NCBI GenBank assembly: GCA_937129145.1
Contig: CAKZMU010000049.1
Location: 1-64,000 of the forward strand
Reading direction: 5' to 3'
DNA length: 64,000 nucleotides
From: an uncultured Lacinutrix sp.
Lineage (GTDB): Bacteria; Bacteroidota; Bacteroidia; Flavobacteriales; Flavobacteriaceae
Below the pieces are notes generated by a model that saw only the letters and a program-made list of their open reading frames with translations, was not told where the DNA came from and did not search any database. Positions 42,014 through 50,315 of this stretch are shown here, piece by piece (the first letter of the stretch is position 1; every line of letters begins with the position of its first letter). Made by a program: the position numbers and the translations under genes.

Positions 42014-42460
42014 ATGACAGATTTATTAATTACTCTAATCATTACAATTATGGGAGTTCAATTTGGAGTTGCCTTAACATCTTCAATCATTGTACATCCC
42101 ATTTTAAAAATGGTATCTCGTCCAGCTGCTATTGAAGTTTTTAAACCTTTTTTTGATAAAACCCATAAAGCTGTATTATCAATGTCTATCGTGGTAAGTA
42201 TACTAGCTCTAATTTTATCATTTATTACAAAGAATTGGTGGTGGTTCGGAATATCAGCACTTATGCATCTTAATGGACCTTATACATTAAAATATATGAT
42301 GCCAACAAATAGAAGGTTAATGGAGAAGGATGTAGACCCAAATTCTGACCAAACAAAGAAAGATTTACTGAATTGGGGAAACCTTCATGCAGTAAGAACA
42401 ATTTGGAATGGATTAATATTTTTAGCCTTTGTAGTCCTTTTAGTTTATTTCGTTAAGTAA
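42014..42460 (+). CDS. DUF1772 membrane protein
   Basis: A 148-residue, four-TM protein of the DUF1772 (anthrone-oxygenase-like) family. The family tail is visible as LLNWGNLHAVRTIWNGLIFL. Fungal members have been linked to oxygenation of anthrones, but bacterial members are uncharacterised. Last gene of unit B, 21 bp after the flavocytochrome, followed by a strong terminator; a redox role beside the flavocytochrome is inferred. Confidence 0.8.
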   Translation: MTDLLITLIITIMGVQFGVALTSSIIVHPILKMVSRPAAIEVFKPFFDKTHKAVLSMSIVVSILALILSFITKNWWWFGISALMHLNGPYTLKYMMPTNRRLMEKDVDPNSDQTKKDLLNWGNLHAVRTIWNGLIFLAFVVLLVYFVK

Positions 42461-42485
42461 AATAACAGTACACAACAACGTATAT

Positions 42486-42535
42486 AAGTAATAGCGATTT
42501 GAGTTTTGATTCAAGTCGCTATTACTTTTTATTTT
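42486..42535 (+). terminator. Terminator of the unit B operon
   Basis: AAGTAATAGCGA and TCGCTATTACTT pair perfectly (with a further TTGA/TCAA after one mismatch), followed by TTTTTATTTT. It lies inside the right part of unit B. Confidence 0.85.
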
Positions 42536-42607
42536 GTACATTACTTTCTGAAAAGTAGAGCTAATAAATTCGCTACTACTCATGCATGAACACGTTAAAC
42601 GAACCCC

Positions 42608-43408
42608 TCAAATCTTAGTAACCTTCAACTCAAAAATCAAAGGATATAATTGGTCTTTTGTTGCATACATTCCTAAGTTTGTTTTTATCAAATCTGGAAG
42701 CACATTATAAGGACTTTCGTTGTGTTCATTTAAGTATTCTATATGCAAACCAGCTTCTGTGAGTGCATTAATCACGTCGCTTAATCCATGGTTCCAGCCA
42801 TATTCTTTACTTATCATTTTTGAATCTTGATTAGCATACGTACCATCATATTCTTCATAAATCACCTCATCTTGCATATAGCCATGTTTCATCACAGGTT
42901 TATCTTGTAAATAGTCAAACATCCACACAATTGGGTGAAATTCTACCATATAAAATGTTCCTCTTTTTTTTAAACGTTCGGCAATCATTTTTCCCCAAGG
43001 CTTTAAATCTGGTAACCAACCAATCACGCCATAACTTGTAAACACAATATCAAATGTTTCTTTTACAAATTTTGATGTGTCAAGGACATTACAGCAAATA
43101 AATTCGGCATCTAAGTTTAATTCGTTATTTAGTTCTTTTGCTAATGCAATTCCTTCATCACTTAAATCCACACCAACGCACTTTGCTCCTAACCTACTCC
43201 AACTTAAAGTATCTTGCCCAAAATGACATTGCAAGTGCAATAATGACTTTCCATTTACACCTTTTAAGGCTTTTAATTCATAAGGCATTAAAGAAGATTT
43301 ACCATTTTTAAAACCCTCTAAATTATACATAGCACTTTTAGCATGAACTTTTACCTTTTTGTTCCATGTGTCTTTATTAGTCTCGAAGTATTTCTTATTT
43401 GTTGCCAT
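42608..43408 (-). CDS. Class I SAM-dependent methyltransferase
   Basis: A 266-residue methyltransferase with motif I as LLHLQCHFGQDTLSWSRLGA near residue 55, the acidic Asp of motif II in CVGVDLSDEGI, and post-I FICCNVLDTS. Similar proteins occur widely in Bacteroidota; substrate is unknown. Starts with MATNKKYFETNKDTWNKK. It faces unit B, whose right end is 2 bp from its stop codon, and is divergent from the lipoprotein gene at 43488. Confidence 0.85.
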   Translation of the reverse strand: MATNKKYFETNKDTWNKKVKVHAKSAMYNLEGFKNGKSSLMPYELKALKGVNGKSLLHLQCHFGQDTLSWSRLGAKCVGVDLSDEGIALAKELNNELNLDAEFICCNVLDTSKFVKETFDIVFTSYGVIGWLPDLKPWGKMIAERLKKRGTFYMVEFHPIVWMFDYLQDKPVMKHGYMQDEVIYEEYDGTYANQDSKMISKEYGWNHGLSDVINALTEAGLHIEYLNEHNESPYNVLPDLIKTNLGMYATKDQLYPLIFELKVTKI

Positions 43409-43463
43409 TGATTATAATTCGCCTTCTAAAATAGTATTTCTAAATTAATTGTGTTTTGTTTCC

Positions 43464-43471
43464 TATTTTTG
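43464..43471 (+). promoter_or_regulatory. -7 box TATTTTTG for the lipoprotein gene
   Basis: Perfect TAnnTTTG match 16 bases before the ATG at 43488, in the divergent gap next to the methyltransferase gene. Confidence 0.65.
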
Positions 43472-43487
43472 TTGAAAATCCAACCAT

Positions 43488-44159
43488 ATGAAAAAGTTAT
43501 TATTCCTTTCGTTTTTAATCATCATTTCTTCTTGCAAACAAGCCGAAGAGAAAAAAGAAGAACCTGTAAAAGAGTTAACTACAGCTGAAAAAATAGCCAA
43601 TGCTCATGGTTATGAAAATTGGCAAAACGTAAAAACATTTGCATTCACTTTTGGAGGTAACATAGAAGACCCAAATAGTGGTCGTTCTTGGGTTTGGAAT
43701 CCCAAAACCAATGATATTACTTTAACACGTAACGGTGAAACTACTGAGTATAATAGAAATAGTATGGATTCGATTGCTTTAAAAGCAGATAGAGGATTTA
43801 TAAATGATAAGTTTTGGGCATTGATTCCTTTTCAACTAGTTTGGGACGAAGGTGTAACGATTTCTGACTCTGAAAAAATAACATCGCCAGTAAATCAAGA
43901 AGATTTAAATAAAATAACTATAACGTATTCCAATGAAGGTGGTTACACACCTGGAGACGCTTATGATATTTACTTTGATGACGATTATATTATAAGAGAG
44001 TGGAGTTTTAGACGAGGCAATGCTCCAGAACCTTCAATGTCTAATACTTTTGAAAACTACAATGACCATAATGGTATTAAAGTTGCCCAAGACCATCAAA
44101 TAGCTGGAAGTGATAGAAATTTATTAGTAAGAAATATTAAGGTCGTTTTAGAAGAATAA
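43488..44159 (+). CDS. Lipoprotein of unknown function
   Basis: A 223-residue protein with lipoprotein signal MKKLLFLSFLIIISSCKQAE. The mature domain (TTAEKIANAHGYENWQNVKT, FAFTFGGNIEDPNSGRSWVW, then DAYDIYFDDDYIIREWSFRR) resembles the outer-membrane LolA/LolB-like or DUF-type lipoproteins found in Flavobacteriaceae; no function assigned. Its own -7 box is clear. A second -7 box follows it and serves kynU, so it is probably not part of the catabolic operon. Confidence 0.7.
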   Translation: MKKLLFLSFLIIISSCKQAEEKKEEPVKELTTAEKIANAHGYENWQNVKTFAFTFGGNIEDPNSGRSWVWNPKTNDITLTRNGETTEYNRNSMDSIALKADRGFINDKFWALIPFQLVWDEGVTISDSEKITSPVNQEDLNKITITYSNEGGYTPGDAYDIYFDDDYIIREWSFRRGNAPEPSMSNTFENYNDHNGIKVAQDHQIAGSDRNLLVRNIKVVLEE

Positions 44160-44198
44160 TTAACTCATTCTGTGAGCTAAAAATCTTTCATTTTTTCC

Positions 44199-44206
44199 TA
44201 TTTTTG
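44199..44206 (+). promoter_or_regulatory. kynU -7 box TATTTTTG
   Basis: Perfect TAnnTTTG match 22 bases before the TTG start of kynU; probable start of the kynurenine cluster transcript. Confidence 0.65.
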
Positions 44207-44228
44207 GGTAAAACCAAAACATTTTACT

Positions 44229-45497
44229 TTGTCCAACTATAAATTAGGTCTTGAATATGCTAAACAACAAGACCAAAATGATGTTTTAGCTTCTTACAGA
44301 AATCAATTTCACATTCCTAAAGATAAAGAAGGTAATGATTGGTTGTATTTTACCGGAAACTCCCTAGGATTACAACCAAAATCAACAAAAACATATATAA
44401 ATCAAGAGCTAGAAGATTGGGCAAAATTAGGTGTTGAAGGACATTTTGAAGCCAAAAATCCTTGGATGCCATATCATGAGTATTTAACCGAATCTATGGC
44501 AAAGGTCGTTGGTGCTAAACCCATTGAAGTGGTGATTATGAATACCTTAACAACCAATTTGCACTTGTTAATGGTATCGTTCTACCAACCAACAAAAACT
44601 AAGTTTAAAATTGTCATTGAGAGTGATGCTTTTCCATCAGATAGATATGCAGTACAAACACAACTGGAATTTCATGGGTTTGATGCAGACGAAGGATTAG
44701 TTGAATGGAAACCAAGACAAGGTGAAGAACTGCTTCGAATTGAGGATTTAGAAAATATACTAGACCAACAAGGCGACGAGATTGCGCTCCTTTTAATTGG
44801 AGGAGTCAATTACTATACAGGTCAATATCTTGATTTAAAACGCATAGCTGAACTAGGTCATTCAAAAGGCTGTTTGGTTGGTATCGATTTAGCTCATGGC
44901 GCAGGAAATATTAAACCAGAATTACATGATTCTGGTGTAGATTTTGCCGCTTGGTGTACGTATAAATATTTAAACTCAGGGCCAGGAAGTTTAGCTGGGT
45001 TGTTTGTGCATGAAAAACATGCTCACGATAAAAGTTTAAAACGCTTTGCAGGTTGGTGGAGTCATAATAAATCAACAAGATTTAATATGCGTCAACCTCT
45101 TGATGTAATTCCTGGAGCCGAGGGTTGGCAGTTAAGCAACCCTCCTATTCTATCTATGGCAGCTATAAAAGCATCGCTAGATATGTTTAATGAAGTGGGA
45201 ATGGAAGCTTTAAGAACGAAATCAGAAACACTAACAGGCTATTTCGAGTTCTTAATAAATGAGCTTAATAACGATAAAATCAAGATTATTACACCATCAA
45301 ATCCACAGGAACGAGGTTGTCAATTATCTATACAAGTGAAAGCTGCTGATAAAAACTTACATCAACAACTAACAAATGCACATATAATAACCGATTGGCG
45401 TGAACCAGATGTTATTAGATGTGCTCCTGTACCTTTGTACAATAGTTTTGAAGATGTTTATAGAATGGTTGAGAAGTTGATAGAGATATTAAAATAA
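44229..45497 (+). CDS. kynU: Kynureninase
   Basis: A 422-residue PLP enzyme cleaving 3-hydroxykynurenine to 3-hydroxyanthranilate and alanine (or kynurenine to anthranilate). Family features: GNSLGLQPKS near residue 38, MNTLTTNLHLLMVSFY near residue 105, cofactor region IDLAHGAGNIKPEL near residue 220, Schiff-base Lys in FAAWCTYKYLNSGPG near residue 245, and the WWSHNKSTRFNM loop. The start is a TTG (TTGTCCAACTAT); no better ATG is upstream. First enzyme gene of the kynurenine cluster, separated from kmo by two hairpin repeats. Confidence 0.95.
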   Translation: MSNYKLGLEYAKQQDQNDVLASYRNQFHIPKDKEGNDWLYFTGNSLGLQPKSTKTYINQELEDWAKLGVEGHFEAKNPWMPYHEYLTESMAKVVGAKPIEVVIMNTLTTNLHLLMVSFYQPTKTKFKIVIESDAFPSDRYAVQTQLEFHGFDADEGLVEWKPRQGEELLRIEDLENILDQQGDEIALLLIGGVNYYTGQYLDLKRIAELGHSKGCLVGIDLAHGAGNIKPELHDSGVDFAAWCTYKYLNSGPGSLAGLFVHEKHAHDKSLKRFAGWWSHNKSTRFNMRQPLDVIPGAEGWQLSNPPILSMAAIKASLDMFNEVGMEALRTKSETLTGYFEFLINELNNDKIKIITPSNPQERGCQLSIQVKAADKNLHQQLTNAHIITDWREPDVIRCAPVPLYNSFEDVYRMVEKLIEILK

Positions 45498-45558
45498 CAC
45501 CCTACTTAATCCTCCCTCAAGGGAGGAATTGTCCCCTTGAGGGGACTTTAGGGGTGTA
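45497..45558. repeat. Hairpin repeat R1 between kynU and kmo
   Basis: Two perfect hairpins, CCTCCCTCAAGGGAGG and GTCCCCTTGAGGGGAC, lie inside an outer inverted pair ACACCC / GGGGTGT. The type is common in Flavobacteriaceae intergenic regions (family knowledge). Confidence 0.85.
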
Positions 45559-45570
45559 AAACATTAAATA

Positions 45571-45594
45571 GATTCCTGCCTTCGCAGGAAAGAC
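45571..45594. repeat. Hairpin repeat R2 just before kmo
   Basis: TTCCTGC and GCAGGAA pair around CTTC. It ends 4-5 bases before the kmo ATG, so it occupies the ribosome landing region. Confidence 0.75.
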
Positions 45595-45598
45595 AAAA

Positions 45599-47038
45599 AT
45601 GAAGGAAAACGAAAAAAAAGTCCTCTCCTCTGGAGAGGATTTAGGAGAGGCTCAGAACATACTAATAATTGGCGCAGGACTCTGCGGAAGTTTACTAGCG
45701 CTTCGCTTAGGACAACGAGGTTATAACGTAACCATTTACGAAATGCGTCCAGATTTACGTAAAGTAGATATTTCTGCAGGACGCTCTATAAACTTGGCAT
45801 TTTCTGATAGAGGAAATAAAGCAATGAAATTGGTTGGCATTGAAGATAAAGTCAAAGAATTATGCATTCCTATGAATGGACGTATGCTTCACGATAAAGA
45901 AGGCAACACCTTTTTATCTAACTACAGCGGACGAGACCATGAATATATCAATTCCATTTCTCGTGGCGAGCTAAATGGTTTGCTTTTAACAGAAGCCGAA
46001 AAACATGATAATGTTACTATTCATTTCAACAAAAAATGCAAATCGGTTGACTTTGAAAAAACCACAGCGTTGTTCAAAGATTATCATACTAAACATGAAT
46101 TTGTAGAAGATGCTGATGCTATCATTGCTACTGATGGTGCAGGTTCAGCTATGCGAAAAAGCTATTATTTAGGCAAGAAATTCTTATTTAGTTTTTCACA
46201 AGATTACTTAACTCATGGCTATAAGGAGTTAAGTATTTTACCAACCGAAACTGGCGATTATAAAACTTATAAAAACGCCTTACATATTTGGCCAAGAGGC
46301 GATTTTATGCTCATTGCTTTACCAAATTTAGATGGCAGTTTTACAGTAACCTTGTTTTTACATCACAGTGAAGGCGAATACAATTTTGATAATTTAACAA
46401 CACCCGAAATAGTCACAGTATTTTTCCAAAAGGAATTCCCAGATGCATTAGAGCTCATGCCTAATCTCGTTGATGATTTCTTCGAGAATCCAACAGCAGC
46501 ACTAGGAACTGTTAAGTGTTCTCCCTGGCATTATAAAGGTAACACGCTTTTAATGGGCGATGCGGCTCATGCCATTGTACCTTTTTATGGTCAAGGAATG
46601 AACGCTTCTTTTGAAGACGTCGTAGAATTTGATAAAGTACTAGACCAAGGATTAGAAAATTGGGAAGCTATTTTTACAACCTATGAAAAATCAAGAAAAA
46701 AAGATACTGATGCCATTGCAGATTTGGCTATTGATAATTTCCATGAAATGAAAGACCATGTTGCCAATCCTATTTTCCAAGAAAAACGAAAAATAGAAAT
46801 GGCTTTAGAGAAAAATTTCCCAGATGAGTATTCATCAAAATATTCGTTAGTGACGTTTAATGAAAACATCAATTACAGAGATGCTATGTTAAGAGGTCGT
46901 GCACAGGACAAAGCTATATTGAATATGTTAGCAGATGGAGATATTAATATTAATGATGATTTAAAAAGTATATTAGAAAAAGTAAAAATTGAAACCGAAG
47001 CGATTCTTGAAGACGATAGAATTGCTGGATTAAAATAA
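45599..47038 (+). CDS. kmo: Kynurenine 3-monooxygenase
   Basis: A 479-residue FAD monooxygenase hydroxylating L-kynurenine with NADPH. Visible: Rossmann motif IIGAGLCGSLLALRLGQRG from residue 22, the FAD region TLLMGDAAHAIVPFYGQGMN near residue 317, and a C-terminal helical part. Odd feature: residues 8-18 (VLSSGEDLGEA) are encoded by a hairpin repeat (R3), and no alternative ATG, GTG or TTG exists between it and the Rossmann fold, so the repeat must be translated. The repeat lies outside the conserved core, so the enzyme is probably active. Confidence 0.95.
   Translation: MKENEKKVLSSGEDLGEAQNILIIGAGLCGSLLALRLGQRGYNVTIYEMRPDLRKVDISAGRSINLAFSDRGNKAMKLVGIEDKVKELCIPMNGRMLHDKEGNTFLSNYSGRDHEYINSISRGELNGLLLTEAEKHDNVTIHFNKKCKSVDFEKTTALFKDYHTKHEFVEDADAIIATDGAGSAMRKSYYLGKKFLFSFSQDYLTHGYKELSILPTETGDYKTYKNALHIWPRGDFMLIALPNLDGSFTVTLFLHHSEGEYNFDNLTTPEIVTVFFQKEFPDALELMPNLVDDFFENPTAALGTVKCSPWHYKGNTLLMGDAAHAIVPFYGQGMNASFEDVVEFDKVLDQGLENWEAIFTTYEKSRKKDTDAIADLAIDNFHEMKDHVANPIFQEKRKIEMALEKNFPDEYSSKYSLVTFNENINYRDAMLRGRAQDKAILNMLADGDININDDLKSILEKVKIETEAILEDDRIAGLK
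45620..45650 (+). repeat. Hairpin repeat R3 inside the kmo coding sequence
   Basis: TCCTCTCC and GGAGAGGA pair around TCT, followed by TTTAGGAGAGG. This repeat type is otherwise intergenic; here it encodes part of the Kmo N-terminus in frame. Confidence 0.85.
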
Positions 47039-47158
47039 AAGCCTCCCCTAACCCCTCCAGAGGAGGGGAAAGTAGAGCGTTTTAAAAATTTAACAACAAA
47101 ATTCTTGTTCCGCCCGAGTAAGAGTTCCTTCCCTCTGGGAAGGTTAGGATGGGCTTTT
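47037..47158. repeat. Long nested hairpin repeat R4 between kmo and ridA
   Basis: Outer arms at 47037-47053 and 47142-47158 match at 14 of 17 positions when inverted. Inside are the perfect hairpins CCCCTCCAGAGGAGGGG and CCTTCCCTCTGGGAAGG. It ends 4 bases before the ridA ATG. Confidence 0.8.
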
Positions 47159-47162
47159 GATT

Positions 47163-47561
47163 ATGAGCAAAGTAACACCAAGAGGAGCCTATCCTCACAA
47201 CAAAAGAGCAGGCGATTTTATTTTTATATCTGGCACAAGTTCAAGAAGAGCAGATAATACCATCGCAGGCGTAGATATTATTGACAATATGGGCACCAAA
47301 CGTTTAAACATTGAAGTGCAAACACGCGAAGTATTACAAAACATTGAAAAAAACTTAAAAAGTGCTGGAGCCGAAATGAGTGATGTTGTAGATGTGACTT
47401 CTTTTCTGGTAAACATGAATGATTTTGCAGGCTACAATAAAGCTTATGCTGAATTTTTTAATGCAGAAACAGGTCCAGCTAGAACCACAGTAGCTGTGCA
47501 CCAATTACCACATCCAGATTTAGTGGTTGAAATTAAGGTGATGGCGTATAAGCCACTATAA
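47163..47561 (+). CDS. RidA-family deaminase, probable 2-aminomuconate deaminase
   Basis: A 132-residue protein of the RidA/YjgF family from ATG 47163. Family features: [15 protein letters not shown] near residue 18, [20 protein letters not shown] near residue 63, and the C-terminal arginine/glutamate site [20 protein letters not shown] near residue 110. RidA proteins hydrolyse imines and enamines; in aminomuconate pathways members of this family act as 2-aminomuconate deaminase. The role here is inferred from position between kmo and the semialdehyde dehydrogenase. Confidence 0.8.
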   Translation: MSKVTPRGAYPHNKRAGDFIFISGTSSRRADNTIAGVDIIDNMGTKRLNIEVQTREVLQNIEKNLKSAGAEMSDVVDVTSFLVNMNDFAGYNKAYAEFFNAETGPARTTVAVHQLPHPDLVVEIKVMAYKPL

Positions 47562-47570
47562 AACTTGATT

Positions 47571-47648
47571 CTGTCATTCCGACAGAGCGCAGCGACAAGG
47601 AATCTCATGATGAGATTTCTCATTCGTTCCTCATTTCGAAATGACAGT
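47571..47648. repeat. Hairpin repeat R5 upstream of the DUF6090 array
   Basis: Outer arms CTGTCATT and AATGACAG and the inner perfect palindrome AATCTCATGATGAGATT give a long hairpin. The CTGTCATTCCGA start is typical of a Bacteroidota intergenic repeat family. Confidence 0.8.
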
Positions 47649-47733
47649 CTTCAATATTAATATTAGAATTGCTTACATTTAGCGTTAACAACCTCAAATC
47701 AACCAATACTTAATCACTTTTTAATTTAAAATT

Positions 47734-48783
47734 GTGATTAAATTTTTTAGAAAAATTCGTCAAAAACTTCTTGTTGAGAGTAAATTTTCCAAATACTTGC
47801 TTTATGCCATAGGCGAAATAATACTTGTGGTTATTGGTATCATGATTGCCTTATCATTTAACAATAGTAATGAGCAAAAGAAAAACACGGCATTAGTTAA
47901 AGAAACTATTGACGCTTTAGAGGAAGAGCTGCATACTAATTTTGACCAGGCAACTTTTGTGCTTAATTTTTGGAATAAGCAAGATGCCTTTTGTAAGCAA
48001 GTCATCTTTGACCAATTAACTATTGAGGATTACCGAAATAATGACCTCATAGGTATTCTTCCTGCAAACTGGAATAGCTTTAATCCAAAAACAGAAAATT
48101 TACATCTGTTGTTAGAGTATGAGAAATCCACACCAAAGCAATTAAAACCAATAATAGACACTGCCAAAGAACTTGAAAAAAGAGAAGTAATGATATCTCA
48201 ACAATGGAGTACTGTGCAAACAAATATTATAGAAAACACCAAAGCTATAACAAATGAAGTATCGCTTGTAAGGTTGGATAGTATATCAAGAAATAAGCAA
48301 TACCAATATATGCTAACAAATCCTGATTATAAAAAAATAGTAGAATTGTATTGGATAAACACTCAAGTTTATTACGATTTTATTTCACGTTATAGAGCAC
48401 AAACTATGGCAGTTCTTGGCACAATTAAAATGATAAGAGAAGACTTTGGCTTAGAAGAATTAGAGGCATTATACAAAAGTAAAGGCATGAATCCTTTTTT
48501 GGTTTCAGATTGCAATCCTAAGGAACCTATCTCAAAAAATAATGAGATAAGAAGAGGGTATTTAATTGGAAACTTAAGTGACCAAGATATCACATTAAAA
48601 ATGGTAAACGACGGAAAAATTGGAAGTATGTACACCTTAAAACCCAATCAATTAAGATATACTAAACCTGAATATGCTGGCTTTGGTGGTGACTACACCG
48701 TAATCGCAGAGCAAATAGATAGTGATGGTAATTGCATTCAAAAATTTGTTGCTGTAAACAAAGGCTATTTATTAATTAAATAA
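47734..48783 (+). CDS. DUF6090 membrane protein, array copy 1
   Basis: A 349-residue protein, the longest of five tandem paralogues. The common N-terminus is MIKFFRKIRQKLLVESKFSK, then a TM segment (LYAIGEIILVVIGIMIALSF, about 24-43), then a helical, presumably periplasmic, region specific to this copy. It starts with GTG. Residues after about 255 (SDCNPKEPISKNNEIRRGYL...) form a beta-rich tail absent from the other copies. The family is common in Flavobacteriaceae; function unknown. Confidence 0.8.
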   Translation: MIKFFRKIRQKLLVESKFSKYLLYAIGEIILVVIGIMIALSFNNSNEQKKNTALVKETIDALEEELHTNFDQATFVLNFWNKQDAFCKQVIFDQLTIEDYRNNDLIGILPANWNSFNPKTENLHLLLEYEKSTPKQLKPIIDTAKELEKREVMISQQWSTVQTNIIENTKAITNEVSLVRLDSISRNKQYQYMLTNPDYKKIVELYWINTQVYYDFISRYRAQTMAVLGTIKMIREDFGLEELEALYKSKGMNPFLVSDCNPKEPISKNNEIRRGYLIGNLSDQDITLKMVNDGKIGSMYTLKPNQLRYTKPEYAGFGGDYTVIAEQIDSDGNCIQKFVAVNKGYLLIK

Positions 48784-48788
48784 AACCA

Positions 48789-49556
48789 ATGATTAAATTC
48801 TTTAGACATATTCGTAAATCATTAATCTCAGAGAACAAAATGGGAAAATACTTTAAATACGCTATTGGCGAAATTATTCTTGTCATGATTGGTATTTTAC
48901 TTGCTTTGCAAGTAAATAATTGGAACAACAGTAGAATTGATGTCTCAAAAGAACAAGCTATTTTAAAGAGTCTTCAAACAGATTTTAAAGCTAATATTAA
49001 TAACGTTGATATTGCATACAACAGTTTTATGGAAGCCTATAACGCATCTGCAAATTTACTCGAGATAATTAAAGACGATAGTGCTATTAACCCTTCAGAA
49101 ATTGAACATTTGCTAGATGAAATAATTAATAAAACTAAATCACTCGACATTATTACAGGAGCAATAGACGAAATATCTAATACAGGCACATTTAACTTAA
49201 TTAGAAATCCTGATTTGAGAAAACAATTATCTAATTGGTCATATTTTAAAACTGATACAGAAGATGACATTGTAATTTATAGAAACTACCTATTTGATTT
49301 TTTCATTCCTTCATTAACGAAAAAAGCTCTTTTAAGGAACATGGAAGTTCCAGATTTTTTTGAAGACGACCTTGGTTTACAAGAAATTTCTAAATCTAAT
49401 TTCAAAATAGATTATAACAAGACCATTAGAACAATTGAATTCGAGAACGAACTTTATAATAATACCTTAAATTATATGTATGCACTAAATTCTTATAAGG
49501 TGTTTAAAGATTATTTAACCGATACTTTAAAACTCATAGAATCTAACATTAAATGA
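48789..49556 (+). CDS. DUF6090 membrane protein, array copy 2
   Basis: A 255-residue paralogue: MIKFFRHIRKSLISENKMGK then a TM segment (YAIGEIILVMIGILLALQVN), then a divergent helical part. Its first ~90 bases match copy 5 at 87 of 89 positions, far more than the rest of the genes. It begins 5 bp after copy 1 and ends with an ATGA-type overlap with copy 3. Confidence 0.8.
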   Translation: MIKFFRHIRKSLISENKMGKYFKYAIGEIILVMIGILLALQVNNWNNSRIDVSKEQAILKSLQTDFKANINNVDIAYNSFMEAYNASANLLEIIKDDSAINPSEIEHLLDEIINKTKSLDIITGAIDEISNTGTFNLIRNPDLRKQLSNWSYFKTDTEDDIVIYRNYLFDFFIPSLTKKALLRNMEVPDFFEDDLGLQEISKSNFKIDYNKTIRTIEFENELYNNTLNYMYALNSYKVFKDYLTDTLKLIESNIK

Positions 49557-50305
49557 TAAAATTCTTCAGAAAAATACGCTATAATCTCATGGAAACAGGA
49601 AAAACAGGTAAATACTTTAAATATGCTATTGGCGAAATAATTCTTGTTGTTATAGGTATTCTTATTGCCTTACAGATAAACAATTGGAATGAAGAAAGAA
49701 AATTACAGGACGAAATCAATACGTATCTCACCCAAAAACTTGAAAACCTTAAAGAAGATAAATTACGTTTAATTGATATGAAAGATGTGCGACAACAAAA
49801 AGTCGAAAAGAGTAAATACGTTCTTGATGTCGGCCTAAAAAATGTTGATGCCATTACGATAGCTAATATTGTATATTTTACTCTTGTGGAACGCCATTTT
49901 ATAAGTACCGTTGAGCGTAATGAATCATCTATAACCAAGTATTATTCAGGTTCTAAAGAAACCGCTATAAACAAACTAGAACAACTATATATCAATAAAA
50001 TAAATGAAATGACTCTTGAGGAAAATCGTCTTAACTCCTTTAGTGAAAATGCTGAGTTTAGTTTATGGATGGATGGATTTTTCGTTAATAATAGATTATT
50101 GTTTGCAGCCATTGGAGAAATGGATAAATCGAAATTTAAAGATGAAGTTCCAGAATTAATCATAAATAACAAAAGCGGTCAAAAGGTGCTCGAAGGAATA
50201 TTTAGAAGAAATGAACTGGCAAGTGAAAGTCTAATAGTTAAGCTTAATACACTTGACGAAATTAATCAACAATTGATTGATGAAATTGAAGCCTATTTGA
50301 ATTAA
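49553..50305 (+). CDS. DUF6090 membrane protein, array copy 3
   Basis: A 250-residue paralogue: MIKFFRKIRYNLMETGKTGK, TM segment YAIGEIILVVIGILIALQIN, NNWNEERK, then a divergent helical region. Its ATG overlaps the stop of copy 2 (ATGA), so the two are coupled. No catalytic motif is seen. Confidence 0.8.
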   Translation: MIKFFRKIRYNLMETGKTGKYFKYAIGEIILVVIGILIALQINNWNEERKLQDEINTYLTQKLENLKEDKLRLIDMKDVRQQKVEKSKYVLDVGLKNVDAITIANIVYFTLVERHFISTVERNESSITKYYSGSKETAINKLEQLYINKINEMTLEENRLNSFSENAEFSLWMDGFFVNNRLLFAAIGEMDKSKFKDEVPELIINNKSGQKVLEGIFRRNELASESLIVKLNTLDEINQQLIDEIEAYLN

Positions 50306-50315
50306 AACCATAATC

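Larger units (their letters stand above)
39026..42605. mobile_element. Unit B: four-gene unit with ends like unit A
   Basis: A 3.58-kb unit lying exactly between the stop codons of msrA and the methyltransferase. It begins TTGACTTTCTCA (39026), has TTCGTTTA (39053-39060) and the 39-base left block from 39082, and ends ACGTTAAACGAACC (42592-42605), 2 bp before the next stop codon, as in unit A. Inside, GTTGTGTAC (39126) and GTACACAAC (42468) bracket the genes as an inverted pair. No transposase or integrase is inside. It looks like a cassette-type insert or a small non-autonomous transposon. Confidence 0.6.

Noticed and set aside
47677..47700. Possible third copy of the right-end motif (AGCGTTAACAACC)
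   Set aside because: It matches ACGTTAAACGAACC only loosely and lacks the left block nearby; treated as chance.
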